Source: JACCZX01 sp963786295 (GTDB lineage Bacteria; Pseudomonadota; Gammaproteobacteria; Burkholderiales; Burkholderiaceae_F). Taken from it: a stretch of 64,000 nucleotides of DNA. Made by a program: the position numbers and the translations under genes. The notes under the pieces are model-generated. The model was not told where the DNA came from, did not search any database, and saw nothing but the letters and a program-made list of their open reading frames with translations. This document shows, in pieces, positions 54,083 through 62,295 of this stretch; within the stretch, counting starts at the first letter, position 1, and every line of letters begins with the position of its first letter. Location: positions 95,406 to 159,405 of the forward strand of contig CAWAYV010000011.1 in assembly GCA_963786295.1 (NCBI GenBank), written 5' to 3'.

Positions 54083-55168
54083 TTAAAAGTTGAATCCAGC
54101 ACTGATTTGAAATCCGAAATCAGGCGTGTTGTTCACGTTCTGCAGGTTCTCCGTGAAAGCCGCCGATACGTAACCGCGCTGCAGCCGCTGTCGTAATCCA
54201 AGGGAAACTTGGTATTTGTTACTGCGCAACTCGTCCAGATCAGTTTGTTCGCCACGCACTGTGCTGCGGCTGACATAGAACTGAGCGATCAGATTGGTGT
54301 TTTGGAGCCAGCGAAACTCATAACCGACGATGCCGGTCGGCACGATCTGCGACGAATCGTTGAAGGGTGCGGGGCTTCCGCCGTAGTACACGAGCGCTCC
54401 ACTCGCATAGAACGCATGACGGCCGGTATACCACTGGGCAGTTAGTTGCGCGCCGACGTCGACGCGGCCAGTCGAGAAGAACTCATCGCCTCCAAGCGGA
54501 ACTTTGATTGCTGCATCCAGGACAACGTTGAATGAGTTCGGCTTCGGCATCAGCGCATAACGCAGGCCCAGCACCGGATCGAGCAGCCCCCTATCAGAGG
54601 GTCGATCGAGCTCCGTGTATTGAATGCCCTTAAGGTCAAACAACAAGTTCACCTGACCACGCGTGAGCCCGGGCCGTCCGTATGGCTCAAAGCCAAACGC
54701 GCTATGAAAATTCTCGATCACTCCATCCATCCACCCGCCGTGGTAACTTGCCGCTGACAACGTTGCGTACATTCCGAGGCGATTGGTGATCGGGTAATTG
54801 AATGTGACATCGAGCAGCGCGACTTCGGCGTCGACTAGAAATTGCTCGCCGGGCAGCGCCCGGATGTTGGCGACATCAGCTGGGGTGAGCGGACTACGTG
54901 GGCGTGACTGCAGATACCGCTCAACGTCTTCGCTCAACGCCCAGGTGTTCTGGTAACCGAAATCGAACTCGATGCTTGGACGCTCGCTGGTCGCGAACGT
55001 CGCGGGCGACTGCCGCATGTCGAGCCGAACAAAGCCAAATGGAGTCATATCTCGAACCGGCAGAAGTCCGAAGAAACCTCTCGATCCGACACCATCGGCC
55101 GCCCACGCGTGAAGCGGCGGGAGCGCTAGCAGCGCGCTGAGGCACAAAGACCGAGTCAGCCGCAACAT
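54083..55168 (-). CDS. Putative outer-membrane protein (DUF3187-like)
   Basis: 361 residues from ATG 55168; the frame is also open from 55189. A signal peptide (LCLSALLALPPLHAWA) is followed by alternating polar/aromatic strands typical of a beta-barrel: YGMYATLSAASYHGG-like turns, FNVVLDAAIKVPLGGDEFF, QLTAQWYTGRHAFYASGALV, and a terminal aromatic strand ending in Phe (DFGFQISAGFNF), the outer-membrane insertion signal. GLLPVRDMTPFGF near the start resembles DUF3187 proteins. Substrate unknown. Confidence 0.75.
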   Translation of the reverse strand: MLRLTRSLCLSALLALPPLHAWAADGVGSRGFFGLLPVRDMTPFGFVRLDMRQSPATFATSERPSIEFDFGYQNTWALSEDVERYLQSRPRSPLTPADVANIRALPGEQFLVDAEVALLDVTFNYPITNRLGMYATLSAASYHGGWMDGVIENFHSAFGFEPYGRPGLTRGQVNLLFDLKGIQYTELDRPSDRGLLDPVLGLRYALMPKPNSFNVVLDAAIKVPLGGDEFFSTGRVDVGAQLTAQWYTGRHAFYASGALVYYGGSPAPFNDSSQIVPTGIVGYEFRWLQNTNLIAQFYVSRSTVRGEQTDLDELRSNKYQVSLGLRQRLQRGYVSAAFTENLQNVNNTPDFGFQISAGFNF

Positions 55169-55353
55169 TGAGTCGATCCCAGACCACATTTGCAGTGCTC
55201 TCTAGTCGCTAGCGAGAGCGTACGAGCGTCCACTCTATGAAGCCACCGTGATAGCTCGCCTCGAATAAGACGGCGTAGATGGCCAAGTAATCGCGCAGCG
55301 TCATGCCGGGTCATAGCCACCGCCGCTGTCTATCGGGCCGGCGAATGCGCGGC

Positions 55354-55557
55354 TCATAGCCACCCTACGCCAAGGCCGATAATCGCCCACAGCAAAATGC
55401 CGATTGCAAGACTGACGATGATGCCTTCGGTTACGGCGTGAGTATCTACAGCCTCGTAGCGCGCGTCGGTGTCGTCATCGAAGTAGCTCATGCCGGGAGC
55501 TGCACTGTTGCGCGCATGCTCAGGCACAAAACGTGAGTTAGGCGATATTGTCTTCAT
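55354..55557 (-). CDS. Small single-span membrane protein
   Basis: 67 residues from ATG 55557; 71 from 55569. A polar, acidic N-terminal half (SYFDDDTDARYEAVDTHAV) is followed by one hydrophobic C-terminal helix (IIVSLAIGILLWAIIGLGVG). No family recognised. It is one of several small leftward envelope genes here. Confidence 0.6.
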   Translation of the reverse strand: MKTISPNSRFVPEHARNSAAPGMSYFDDDTDARYEAVDTHAVTEGIIVSLAIGILLWAIIGLGVGWL

Positions 55558-55621
55558 CGGAGTCCGCAAGAGTCAGTCGAGTAGTTCTCAGGGGTGATGA
55601 CCGCGATGCGACGAATCTTTC

Positions 55622-55876
55622 TTAGCGCCCTTCGCGGGTCTTAGCCGCTACTTTCTCTTCGCTGGCCGGCTTACTACGCTTCTTAACCTGAAGCGACGGC
55701 GTCGCTCCCAGGGCCTCATAGGTGAACGGGCTATTAAGAGGTTCCGTCGAAGCGCGTTTTCGCTTGTCGGCAGTTTGTTGTTGATCGACAGTGGGTTGTT
55801 TGCCAGCACTTTGAGCGCTGGCGTCAAATGTCATCAGCGTCAAGACGCCTGCTGCAAACAATGTGGTGTAACGCAT
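55622..55876 (-). CDS. Small secreted basic protein
   Basis: 84 residues. Signal peptide YTTLFAAGVLTLMTFDASAQ, then a short Lys/Arg/Thr-rich mature chain (KKRSKPASEEKVAAKTREGR). No family recognised. A copy of the shared 37-bp motif lies 75-115 bp upstream. Confidence 0.65.
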   Translation of the reverse strand: MRYTTLFAAGVLTLMTFDASAQSAGKQPTVDQQQTADKRKRASTEPLNSPFTYEALGATPSLQVKKRSKPASEEKVAAKTREGR

Positions 55877-55949
55877 CGCAGATTCCTTCAGTCATTGCTG
55901 CGATCGGGATTGATCGAGCATTCATTCGTACGGTAACGACCGACGCGCG

Positions 55950-55989
55950 GCAAGTCGTCGGAGAACGGTCGTGATTCAGTCGGAATGTG
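55950..55989 (-). promoter_or_regulatory. Shared 37-bp motif, copy 2
   Basis: Minus strand: CCGACTGAATC, ACGACCGTTCT, CCGACGACTTG at 11-bp spacing, upstream of the small secreted protein gene at 55622-55876. Confidence 0.6.
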
Positions 55990-56112
55990 TGGTGCTCGCG
56001 CAGACGTTCCGCGCACTTCGTGCAGAGAATGTCGGCGTTTAGGATGCTGCCTTCAGCGAGCGAGCTGACGAGCGTTTGGTAGCTCATCGCTCCTGCCGCG
56101 CATCAGATACCG

Positions 56113-56391
56113 TCAGAAAAATAGGCTGAATGCGGCAAATACAAAGATCGCTAACGCCATCATCAAAACGAATGCCCGCCATCCGTGTTTCGAAAAATCT
56201 GCGCCGGATTCGTTCAGCAGGAAACCCGAGAAGCCGCCGATGATGAATGACAGCGAGCCTTCGTTTTCCCAAACGCCTGGGTTGAAGGCGCCGACGATTT
56301 CCACCAACGCGATCGCGGTCAGGGTGAAGCCGAGCATTCGAAGCAACCCCGTCAGCGATGGGGCCGTTAACTTGATACCGAGGACATTCAT
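56113..56391 (-). CDS. Small membrane protein
   Basis: 92 residues with two or three hydrophobic segments: LLRMLGFTLTAIALVEIVGAF, LSFIIGGFSGFLL and FVLMMALAIFVFAAFSLFF. No family recognised. Upstream, 56416-56456 bears a weak resemblance to the shared motif (GTCGTC, ACCATCG) but I do not call it a copy. Confidence 0.65.
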   Translation of the reverse strand: MNVLGIKLTAPSLTGLLRMLGFTLTAIALVEIVGAFNPGVWENEGSLSFIIGGFSGFLLNESGADFSKHGWRAFVLMMALAIFVFAAFSLFF

Positions 56392-56484
56392 GGTGTGAAC
56401 CTAGTCGCGCGCGAGGTCGTCGCGTAGCGTGACCATCGCGGCGCAGCGGTGTGAGCTCGTATTGATTTCACTGAGGTGATCGCT

Positions 56485-57119
56485 TCAGGCAATCAGTTTG
56501 GCGTCCGCGAGCGCGTTGATAAGTGCCGTTGCGAACTCGGTGATGGTTTGTTGCATCGACGAGGTCGGAGTGGTGGTCGATGAGCCAGACCACAACAGCG
56601 CGAGGTGTTTCACGTCAAAGAGTCGGGTCTCGATCTCCATGCTCTGCACCGCATAGACGTTTGGCGCGGTCGAGAATGTGCCCCACATGCCGTGAAATCC
56701 CACAGGGCCGACCGGCATGTAGGAGTAACCGGGAGTCGCGCGGTTGCCAGTGCTCGCGCGAAGCGTGCGCGAAATCAGCACTGCATCCACCCCGGCTTTG
56801 CGCATCGTCATCTCGATATCGGGCGGCGGAGCCTGCTCCGAGATCCCGCAGCAGCTTGTACGACGCCCGAGCCTTAATGCCGCGCGCGGCAAACTGCGCG
56901 ACGATCGTGTCCTCATAGATCCGGCGCGCCGTCGTGTCGCGATTGATGGCGATCACGAGTACGTTGCTGACACGAGCTTGTTTGCCGGCCTCGTGATTGA
57001 CCCCAATCTCCGTTGGTCTCCGTGGTCGCCGAACCGACCCAAATGACGGCGCATAGGGAGAGAAACAAGAGAGAAGGGACAAGCCCGATTCGGCGCCACA
57101 GGTTAGGAATCAAATTCAT
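56485..57119 (-). CDS. Paralogue of the 42485 lipoprotein, frame broken twice
   Basis: Signal peptide from ATG 57119 (LVPSLLFLSLCAVIWVGSA), then the core one base on (VLVIAINRDTTARRIYEDTI) and the last part one base further (VDAVLISRTL, ETRLFDVKHLALLWSGSSTT, PTSSMQQTITEF). Removing one base near 57010 and one at 56842 gives a continuous 210-residue protein aligned end to end with the gene at 42485-43114. A motif copy lies 74-113 bp upstream. Confidence 0.78.
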
Positions 57120-57192
57120 CAGTTGCTTTTTCGTTAAGCAGCGAACTCCGCTGATACAAGATGCGCTGGCAGATTAGCGGCCACGCGCCGCC

Positions 57193-57232
57193 GAGTCGTT
57201 AGCAAACGGTTGCCATTTGGTCAGACTCTGGT
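57193..57232 (-). promoter_or_regulatory. Shared 37-bp motif, copy 3
   Basis: Minus strand: CTGACCAAATG, GCAACCGTTTG, CTAACGACTCG at 11-bp spacing, upstream of the lipoprotein-like gene starting at 57119. Confidence 0.6.
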
Positions 57233-57410
57233 GACTGCTATCGCGCCGCTTTAAAGCGACCATGGATCGATGACAGCGCGCTATCGGCCGATCATCGGAT
57301 GCACTTGCCGCAGCTATCTAGGTCGCTCTCGGTGCATTGCCCTGCCGCGAGGTGCGGCACGCCGCAGCGAGCGCTGCCCTGATTCGACTGGGCGACGCTA
57401 CGTCCCTTTG

Positions 57411-57983
57411 TCACACCAGGTCTGATTCGCGAGCACGTTCGGCGAATTGAGCCAACGCGTTTGCCGTCGCGGCGGCTACGGCGGACGTTGTCCCCGCCTC
57501 AAGGGGCGTGCGAAGCTGTGTGCGGCCGGCGCCAACCGGAAGGCCGCGCGCGCTACAAATGAAGCTCCATCGTGCGTCGAGCTCCAACGCCCCGTCGGAC
57601 GGATCGAGTCTCAGAAACTCGATAGTGAGCTCTGCATCCGCAACGCGGTGTTCACCGCGCAACAGAACGCGAGAGGAGCCGAGTCGCTGCGATAACGCAT
57701 CGCGCAGCGTGCGCGTAACAGCGTCGCGAAGACGTTCCGCCCACTCGGAATCGTCCGCAACGCGCAGTGTGTTCGCTTTGCGATCGAGGACGACAGCATA
57801 GGTATCCAGATATCCAGGAAGTGTGACCGGTCGCAGACTCAGCGTGGCGCGCGAGTTATCGTTCAGCGGTCGCATGGCGGCCGCGAACGATGGCAACGCG
57901 ACTAGATTAGGCGGACTCGAAGCGCATGCGGCGAGCAATAGGCCAAGCAGGGCAGCAGCGAGTCGGCAGTTTGCTTTCATCAT
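57411..57983 (-). CDS. PqiC/ABC-transport auxiliary lipoprotein
   Basis: 190 residues. Lipobox LAAC with Cys near residue 20. The mature part resembles the ABC_trans_aux (DUF330) fold: RATLSLRPVTLPGYLDTYAVVL, VTRTLRDALSQRLG and ELTIEFLRLDPSDGALELDARW, cited for its beta strands. Such lipoproteins link MCE proteins to the outer membrane. Its start overlaps the MCE gene stop by ATGA. Confidence 0.85.
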   Translation of the reverse strand: MMKANCRLAAALLGLLLAACASSPPNLVALPSFAAAMRPLNDNSRATLSLRPVTLPGYLDTYAVVLDRKANTLRVADDSEWAERLRDAVTRTLRDALSQRLGSSRVLLRGEHRVADAELTIEFLRLDPSDGALELDARWSFICSARGLPVGAGRTQLRTPLEAGTTSAVAAATANALAQFAERARESDLV

Positions 57984-59722
57984 TTGCGCCCTCTGATCAG
58001 AACGCTCGGATCGCGGTCTACCCGCTCTGATAGATCGCGCAAGCGTCCCGCGGTTGCCGCGAGGTCGCCCAATGCGTCCTGCAGATCAGTTACGGTTTGG
58101 CCACGCGGATCAACCAGCACCTTGATGCCATCGACTGCAGTGTCCGCATTCTGCAGAGTGCCGCGTGCGACAGTGAGCGTGCTCGCCGCCTCGCGGTCGA
58201 CGTTCTCTGCCAGCTTTTGAACCGAAGCGAGCGTGCTCTGCAGTGATTGCGCGGTCTCAGAGATTGACCGCTGTCCAGTGGCGGAAAAACTGTGCACTTC
58301 GCGGTCGACCGTCTTCACAGTCTGGCGCAGATCAGCGAGCAGAGCGGGCAGGCCGTCGATCGTCTGCTTTAACGCGGGGCTGGTGAGCAGCGCGTCCATT
58401 GACGCGAGCGTGCGTTGAAGCGCGGCCACCGCGGTCGCAATATCGAGCGTCTGCAACTGGTCCGTGAGCGCTTGAAACGGGCTCGGCACCGTCGGGATCT
58501 CGGGCAAATCGAGCGTCTCTCCGAGCCGCAATGCCTTGACACCAGGACGAAAGTCAAGCTCCACCTGAAGCATCCCTGTCACCAAGCTTTGCAAAACAAG
58601 CTGTGCCGTAAGGCCGCGTTCGACGAGTGCAGGAAGCGCCTCTTGGGTCCCACTGTTCCCGTGGCGCTGAACGGCTTCGGGTACGAGCTCCATGTTGACT
58701 TGCACGATCGAACGAGTCGGATCCGGATCGATCCGGATGCCGATCGATTTGACCTGACCCACGCGTACACCGCGAAAGGTGACCGGAGCGCCTATCTGCA
58801 GTCCCGCCACCGATCCGGGGAAATAGCTGACCGCAGTGAAGCGCTGCTTAAACACCGCGCCGCTTCCGAAGAACAGAATCGCCGCCGCGATCAGCGCAAG
58901 CGCGCCGAGCACGAAAATGCCGATCAGCGTCGCACTGGGCCGTTTCATCCGATAGGCCTCCGTGTGCTCAGCGGACACGCGTGCCCGCCGTGCAAGGAAG
59001 TCTCTGACCTTGCGGCTTTCGGCCGATCGTGCGAGCTCTGCTGGAGAACCGATTGCTACAGGACGGTGCGTCTCACCGTCGAGAAAGATCATCCGGTCGG
59101 CGATGCTGTAGAGGCTCTCGAGCTCGTGCGTGACCAGAACGACGGTGATGCCCAGGCCGTCTCGCAAGCTGAGCACGAGCTCGTCGAGGCGGCGCGACGT
59201 CAGCGGGTCGAGTCCGGCAGAAGGCTCGTCCAGAAAGAGAATGGCCGGATCGAGCGCAAGCGCGCGCGCGAGTGCTGCGCGCTTGCGCATGCCGCCACTG
59301 AGGCTTGCCGGGTAGCGGTGTTCGTCGCCGGCGAGGCCGACCAGCGCGAGCTTGAATCGCGCGAGCTCTCGGCGCGCGGCGACCGTCGAATAGCTTTGCA
59401 GATCCATCGGCAGCGTCACGTTCTCGAGCACGGTCATCGATGACCACAGCGCGCTACTCTGGAAGAGAATTCCGAACGGCGGTGGCCCGTCTTGCATGCA
59501 CGCTTCGAGCGTATGACCGTCGAACAGTATTCGTCCGCTCTGTGCCGGGATAAGCCCCGCCATCGTCTTCATCAGTGTGCTTTTGCCCGAACCGCTGTCG
59601 CCGACGATCGCGAAGATCTCGCCCTTTTCGATGCGCGCGCTAATTCCGCTCTGCACCGGCCGCGCCCCATAACCGACGGTGACGTTGTCGATCGCAATAC
59701 CGAAACCCGCGCGCTCGTCCAT
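57980..59722 (-). CDS. MlaF-like ABC ATPase joined in frame to an MCE-domain protein
   Basis: Residues 1-258 (58949-59722) are an ABC ATPase: Walker A GDSGSGKSTLM, signature LSGGMRKRAALARAL, Walker B ILFLDEPSAGLDPL. From MKRPSATLIGIFVLGALALI (ATG at 58948) a complete MCE protein follows: one anchor helix, MCE core (SYFPGSVAGLQIGAPVTFRG, VRVGQVKSI) and a long helical tail with heptad-like repeats to residue 580. Normally these are two genes. ATG 58948 sits in ATGA, whose TGA is in the +1 frame, so a one-base insertion in the ATPase tail would produce this apparent fusion. Role: inner-membrane lipid transport. Confidence 0.87.
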   Translation of the reverse strand: MDERAGFGIAIDNVTVGYGARPVQSGISARIEKGEIFAIVGDSGSGKSTLMKTMAGLIPAQSGRILFDGHTLEACMQDGPPPFGILFQSSALWSSMTVLENVTLPMDLQSYSTVAARRELARFKLALVGLAGDEHRYPASLSGGMRKRAALARALALDPAILFLDEPSAGLDPLTSRRLDELVLSLRDGLGITVVLVTHELESLYSIADRMIFLDGETHRPVAIGSPAELARSAESRKVRDFLARRARVSAEHTEAYRMKRPSATLIGIFVLGALALIAAAILFFGSGAVFKQRFTAVSYFPGSVAGLQIGAPVTFRGVRVGQVKSIGIRIDPDPTRSIVQVNMELVPEAVQRHGNSGTQEALPALVERGLTAQLVLQSLVTGMLQVELDFRPGVKALRLGETLDLPEIPTVPSPFQALTDQLQTLDIATAVAALQRTLASMDALLTSPALKQTIDGLPALLADLRQTVKTVDREVHSFSATGQRSISETAQSLQSTLASVQKLAENVDREAASTLTVARGTLQNADTAVDGIKVLVDPRGQTVTDLQDALGDLAATAGRLRDLSERVDRDPSVLIRGRK

Positions 59723-59726
59723 GACA

Positions 59727-60839
59727 TCAGACGTGAAGCGCGTTGGCGCACACGGCGAAAACAGCATCGAGCGCAATGATGCCGACGATCGAAGCCACGA
59801 CCGCGTTGGTCGTCGCATAGCCGACGCCCGCTGCGCTGCGGTCGGCCTGAAGTCCGTAGTGACATCCCAGCAGCGCGACAAGCGCACCGAACACGGCCGC
59901 CTTGAGTCCGCCGATTGCGAAGTTCGCACCGCCGACGGCCTCTCGTAGCTCGACGAGGTACGCGGCCGACGAAAGATCGAGTATCGGCGCCGAGACCCAC
60001 ATTCCTCCCAGAATCGCGAAGGCGCAGCCGTAGACGTACAGCAGCGGCATCAGCAAAGTGAGGGCGATCACGCGCGGCAGCACGAGGAACTCGATTGGTG
60101 AGACGCCGAGTGTCGTCAGCGCGTCAATTTCTTCGTTACCTTGCATGGTCGCAATACGCGCAGCGAAGCTCGCGCCGGTACGTCCGGCGAGCACGATGGC
60201 CGTGGCGATCGGTGTCAGCTCCCGCACCGATGCGATGCCGACGAGGTCTGCGACGTAGATGCCGGCGCCGAACCGACCCAACTGGACCGCGCCGACAAAG
60301 GCAAGTATTGCCCCGATCAGAAGGTTGACGACGGCGACGATCGTGAGCGCGCGGCTGCTCGACTCCGCGAGCACCTCGAACACCTCAGCGCCACGAACCT
60401 TCGCCCGTGCGATCGCAAACCGCGGCACAAGGCGGACAACCTCCCCCAGCATCGCGACAAATGTGCTCAGCGCGCCCACGTTTCGTCGGACGCTCGAGCC
60501 GAGACCGCTGATCCAGTTCGACGTAGGCTTTGCGCCGTTGTCCGGCGTCGGCCGCACGACGGCGAGCGCAAGCAATTTCGCTAGCTCCGCCGGCACGCCG
60601 ACGAGCGGCGAATCGCTAGTCTCTTTACCGAGCTCGCGTACGACGCGCGCTAGGAATGCCGCTTCAACGCTGCCCCAGCGCCAATCCTCGGCGGCTTCGA
60701 CGCGCAGCGCGCTCGCGCCGTCGGGTGCAAATCCCGACTCGGCGAGCGGCCGCGCGAGCCATGATGGGTGGATGCCTTGCGCGGGCATCTGCACGACGAG
60801 CGTGCCGGCCTCCGTTCGAAAGGTCGGGTTCACGGCCAA
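59727..60839 (-). CDS. MlaE-family permease with N-terminal extension
   Basis: 370 residues. The C-terminal 250 are a MlaE/DUF140 permease: VNLLIGAILAFVGAVQLGRFG, ELTPIATAIVLAGRTGASFAA and EIDALTTLGVSPIEFLVLPR. About 120 residues precede it (AGTLVVQMPAQGIHPSWLAR ...), in the style of STAS-linked permeases. It is the first gene of a permease-ATPase-MCE-PqiC set, a second MCE system beside mlaFEDACB. Confidence 0.88.
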   Translation of the reverse strand: MAVNPTFRTEAGTLVVQMPAQGIHPSWLARPLAESGFAPDGASALRVEAAEDWRWGSVEAAFLARVVRELGKETSDSPLVGVPAELAKLLALAVVRPTPDNGAKPTSNWISGLGSSVRRNVGALSTFVAMLGEVVRLVPRFAIARAKVRGAEVFEVLAESSSRALTIVAVVNLLIGAILAFVGAVQLGRFGAGIYVADLVGIASVRELTPIATAIVLAGRTGASFAARIATMQGNEEIDALTTLGVSPIEFLVLPRVIALTLLMPLLYVYGCAFAILGGMWVSAPILDLSSAAYLVELREAVGGANFAIGGLKAAVFGALVALLGCHYGLQADRSAAGVGYATTNAVVASIVGIIALDAVFAVCANALHV

Positions 60840-60937
60840 TAACGCCGATTGTCTGAAGCCGAAGTCATGCGGAAGCGCCCGGAGCGTGTGAAGAAGGTGC
60901 CGGTGGGCCTAGGTGGTTGTTGCACGCATGTTTCACC

Positions 60938-61558
60938 TCACGCTGCCGCAAGCTCAGGTTCGGTGAGGCGTTCAATCGCCGCGTGCGCTGCGGCGAGCGC
61001 GCGGTGCTTTCTTTCCTCGCCCATGGCAAGGCCTTCGGCGTACACGAACTCGATCCGTTTCATGCCGAGGAACGCAAAGACGTCGCGAACGTAGGCCGTC
61101 TGCGTGTCGAGCGGCGTGCCGACATAAATACCGCCGCGTGCAGCAAGCACTACGACTTCCTTGCCTGTCAGCAGGCCGACCGGGCCCTTGTCGGTGTAAC
61201 GGAATGTGACGCCGGCGCGTGCAACGTGATCAAAGTACGCCTTCAGCGTCGAAGGAATTGCGAAGTTGTACATCGGAAGGCCGAGCACGATGACATCAGC
61301 CCGGCGAAGCTCGTCGATCAATTGGTCTGAGTAATCGAGGACGTGCTGCTGTTCGGCAGTTCGTTCGTGCGGTTTCGACAGAAACGCACCGAAGCGCGCC
61401 GCATCCATATGCGGCACGGATTCCCTAGCAAGGTCGCGTACAAGCACCTTGCTTCCGGGATTGGAGTCGCGCCAGGCGGATGCATAGCGTTGGGCCAGGA
61501 GCGTCGACTGCCCGGCGTCAGCGTAAATACTCGATGTGATCAGCAGCAGCGTTTTCAT
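60938..61558 (-). CDS. azoR: FMN-dependent NADH-azoreductase
   Basis: 206 residues, flavodoxin-like. LLITSSIYADAGQSTLLAQRY, VLGLPMYNFAIPSTLKAYFDHV and VVLAARGGIYVGTPLDTQTAY are the AzoR signatures. It reduces azo compounds and quinones with NADH. A copy of the shared motif ends about 55 bp upstream. Confidence 0.93.
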   Translation of the reverse strand: MKTLLLITSSIYADAGQSTLLAQRYASAWRDSNPGSKVLVRDLARESVPHMDAARFGAFLSKPHERTAEQQHVLDYSDQLIDELRRADVIVLGLPMYNFAIPSTLKAYFDHVARAGVTFRYTDKGPVGLLTGKEVVVLAARGGIYVGTPLDTQTAYVRDVFAFLGMKRIEFVYAEGLAMGEERKHRALAAAHAAIERLTEPELAAA

Positions 61559-61610
61559 TTGATCCCGATGCGAATTGAATTAAAGGCATTCAATCATTGC
61601 CTTGGTCGAT

Positions 61611-61652
61611 CAAAAAGTTGTCAGCGAACCGTCGCCATTCGGTCAGTTTCCG
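61611..61652 (-). promoter_or_regulatory. Shared 37-bp motif, copy 4
   Basis: Minus strand: CTGACCGAATG, GCGACGGTTCG, CTGACAACTTT at 11-bp spacing, 53-94 bp upstream of azoR and just after the end of the YiiX-like gene. Closest to the consensus of the four. Confidence 0.62.
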
Positions 61653-61668
61653 TCTTGCGTCGGGACGG

Positions 61669-62295
61669 TCAGCCCAGCGCCGCCACCACTTCGAAACCGG
61701 CAGCGCTCTCGAAATCGCGCGGTACGACGTAGCTCGTCTGGCTCTCGACGATCGGGTGGCCGACAAAAAGGAACGCCTGCACGAGCAGGCTCGAGCAAAT
61801 GAAGCGCTTCTTGTCCTGCACCATCGCGCGTGGTGCGGGCAGCTTGAGGCACCGGCGGGTAAGCGCCCAGGCAAGGGTGAGATCGTACGGAGCGCCGATG
61901 CGGCTGACGAGCCAGTCGGCCAGGCGCTGGCGGTCGGTTTCATTCAAGCCGAGCGGACGCACGATGCGCGCTCGCTGCCCGTTGAATTCCGACAGCGGCA
62001 CCGCGCGAACGCCTGCGCTGATGTCCGCTTCGACGATGCAGCGCGAATCGTCGCCCGGTTCCAGCGGGCCCACGTAGATCGAGACATGCGCCCACGGCGA
62101 GCGGGTCAAACGGCGCGCCAGCGCCGCTGCGCGGGTGTTGCCTTCGGTGAGGAGCACGTCACCGGGCCGCAGCCGTGGCGACAGCGCAAGCAGGTCACCG
62201 CTCGCCGCAGGGCGGCTGACCGGCTCGGCGAGGTAGCGCGCCAAGGCGCCGATGAGGCGTGCACCGAGGCGGGATAGCAGCGATCCGGTTGACAT
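61669..62295 (-). CDS. YiiX/YebB-like permuted papain-fold hydrolase
   Basis: 208 residues. LRPGDVLLTEGNTRAAALAR and SPWAHVSIYVG contain the His, and KRFICSSLLVQAF contains the Cys of a circularly permuted NlpC/P60 (DUF830-type) fold. Members cleave amide or thioester bonds, often on lipids or cell-wall peptides. Its start lies inside the AlgH-like frame, an overlap of 101 bases that may be artificial. Confidence 0.82.
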   Translation of the reverse strand: MSTGSLLSRLGARLIGALARYLAEPVSRPAASGDLLALSPRLRPGDVLLTEGNTRAAALARRLTRSPWAHVSIYVGPLEPGDDSRCIVEADISAGVRAVPLSEFNGQRARIVRPLGLNETDRQRLADWLVSRIGAPYDLTLAWALTRRCLKLPAPRAMVQDKKRFICSSLLVQAFLFVGHPIVESQTSYVVPRDFESAAGFEVVAALG

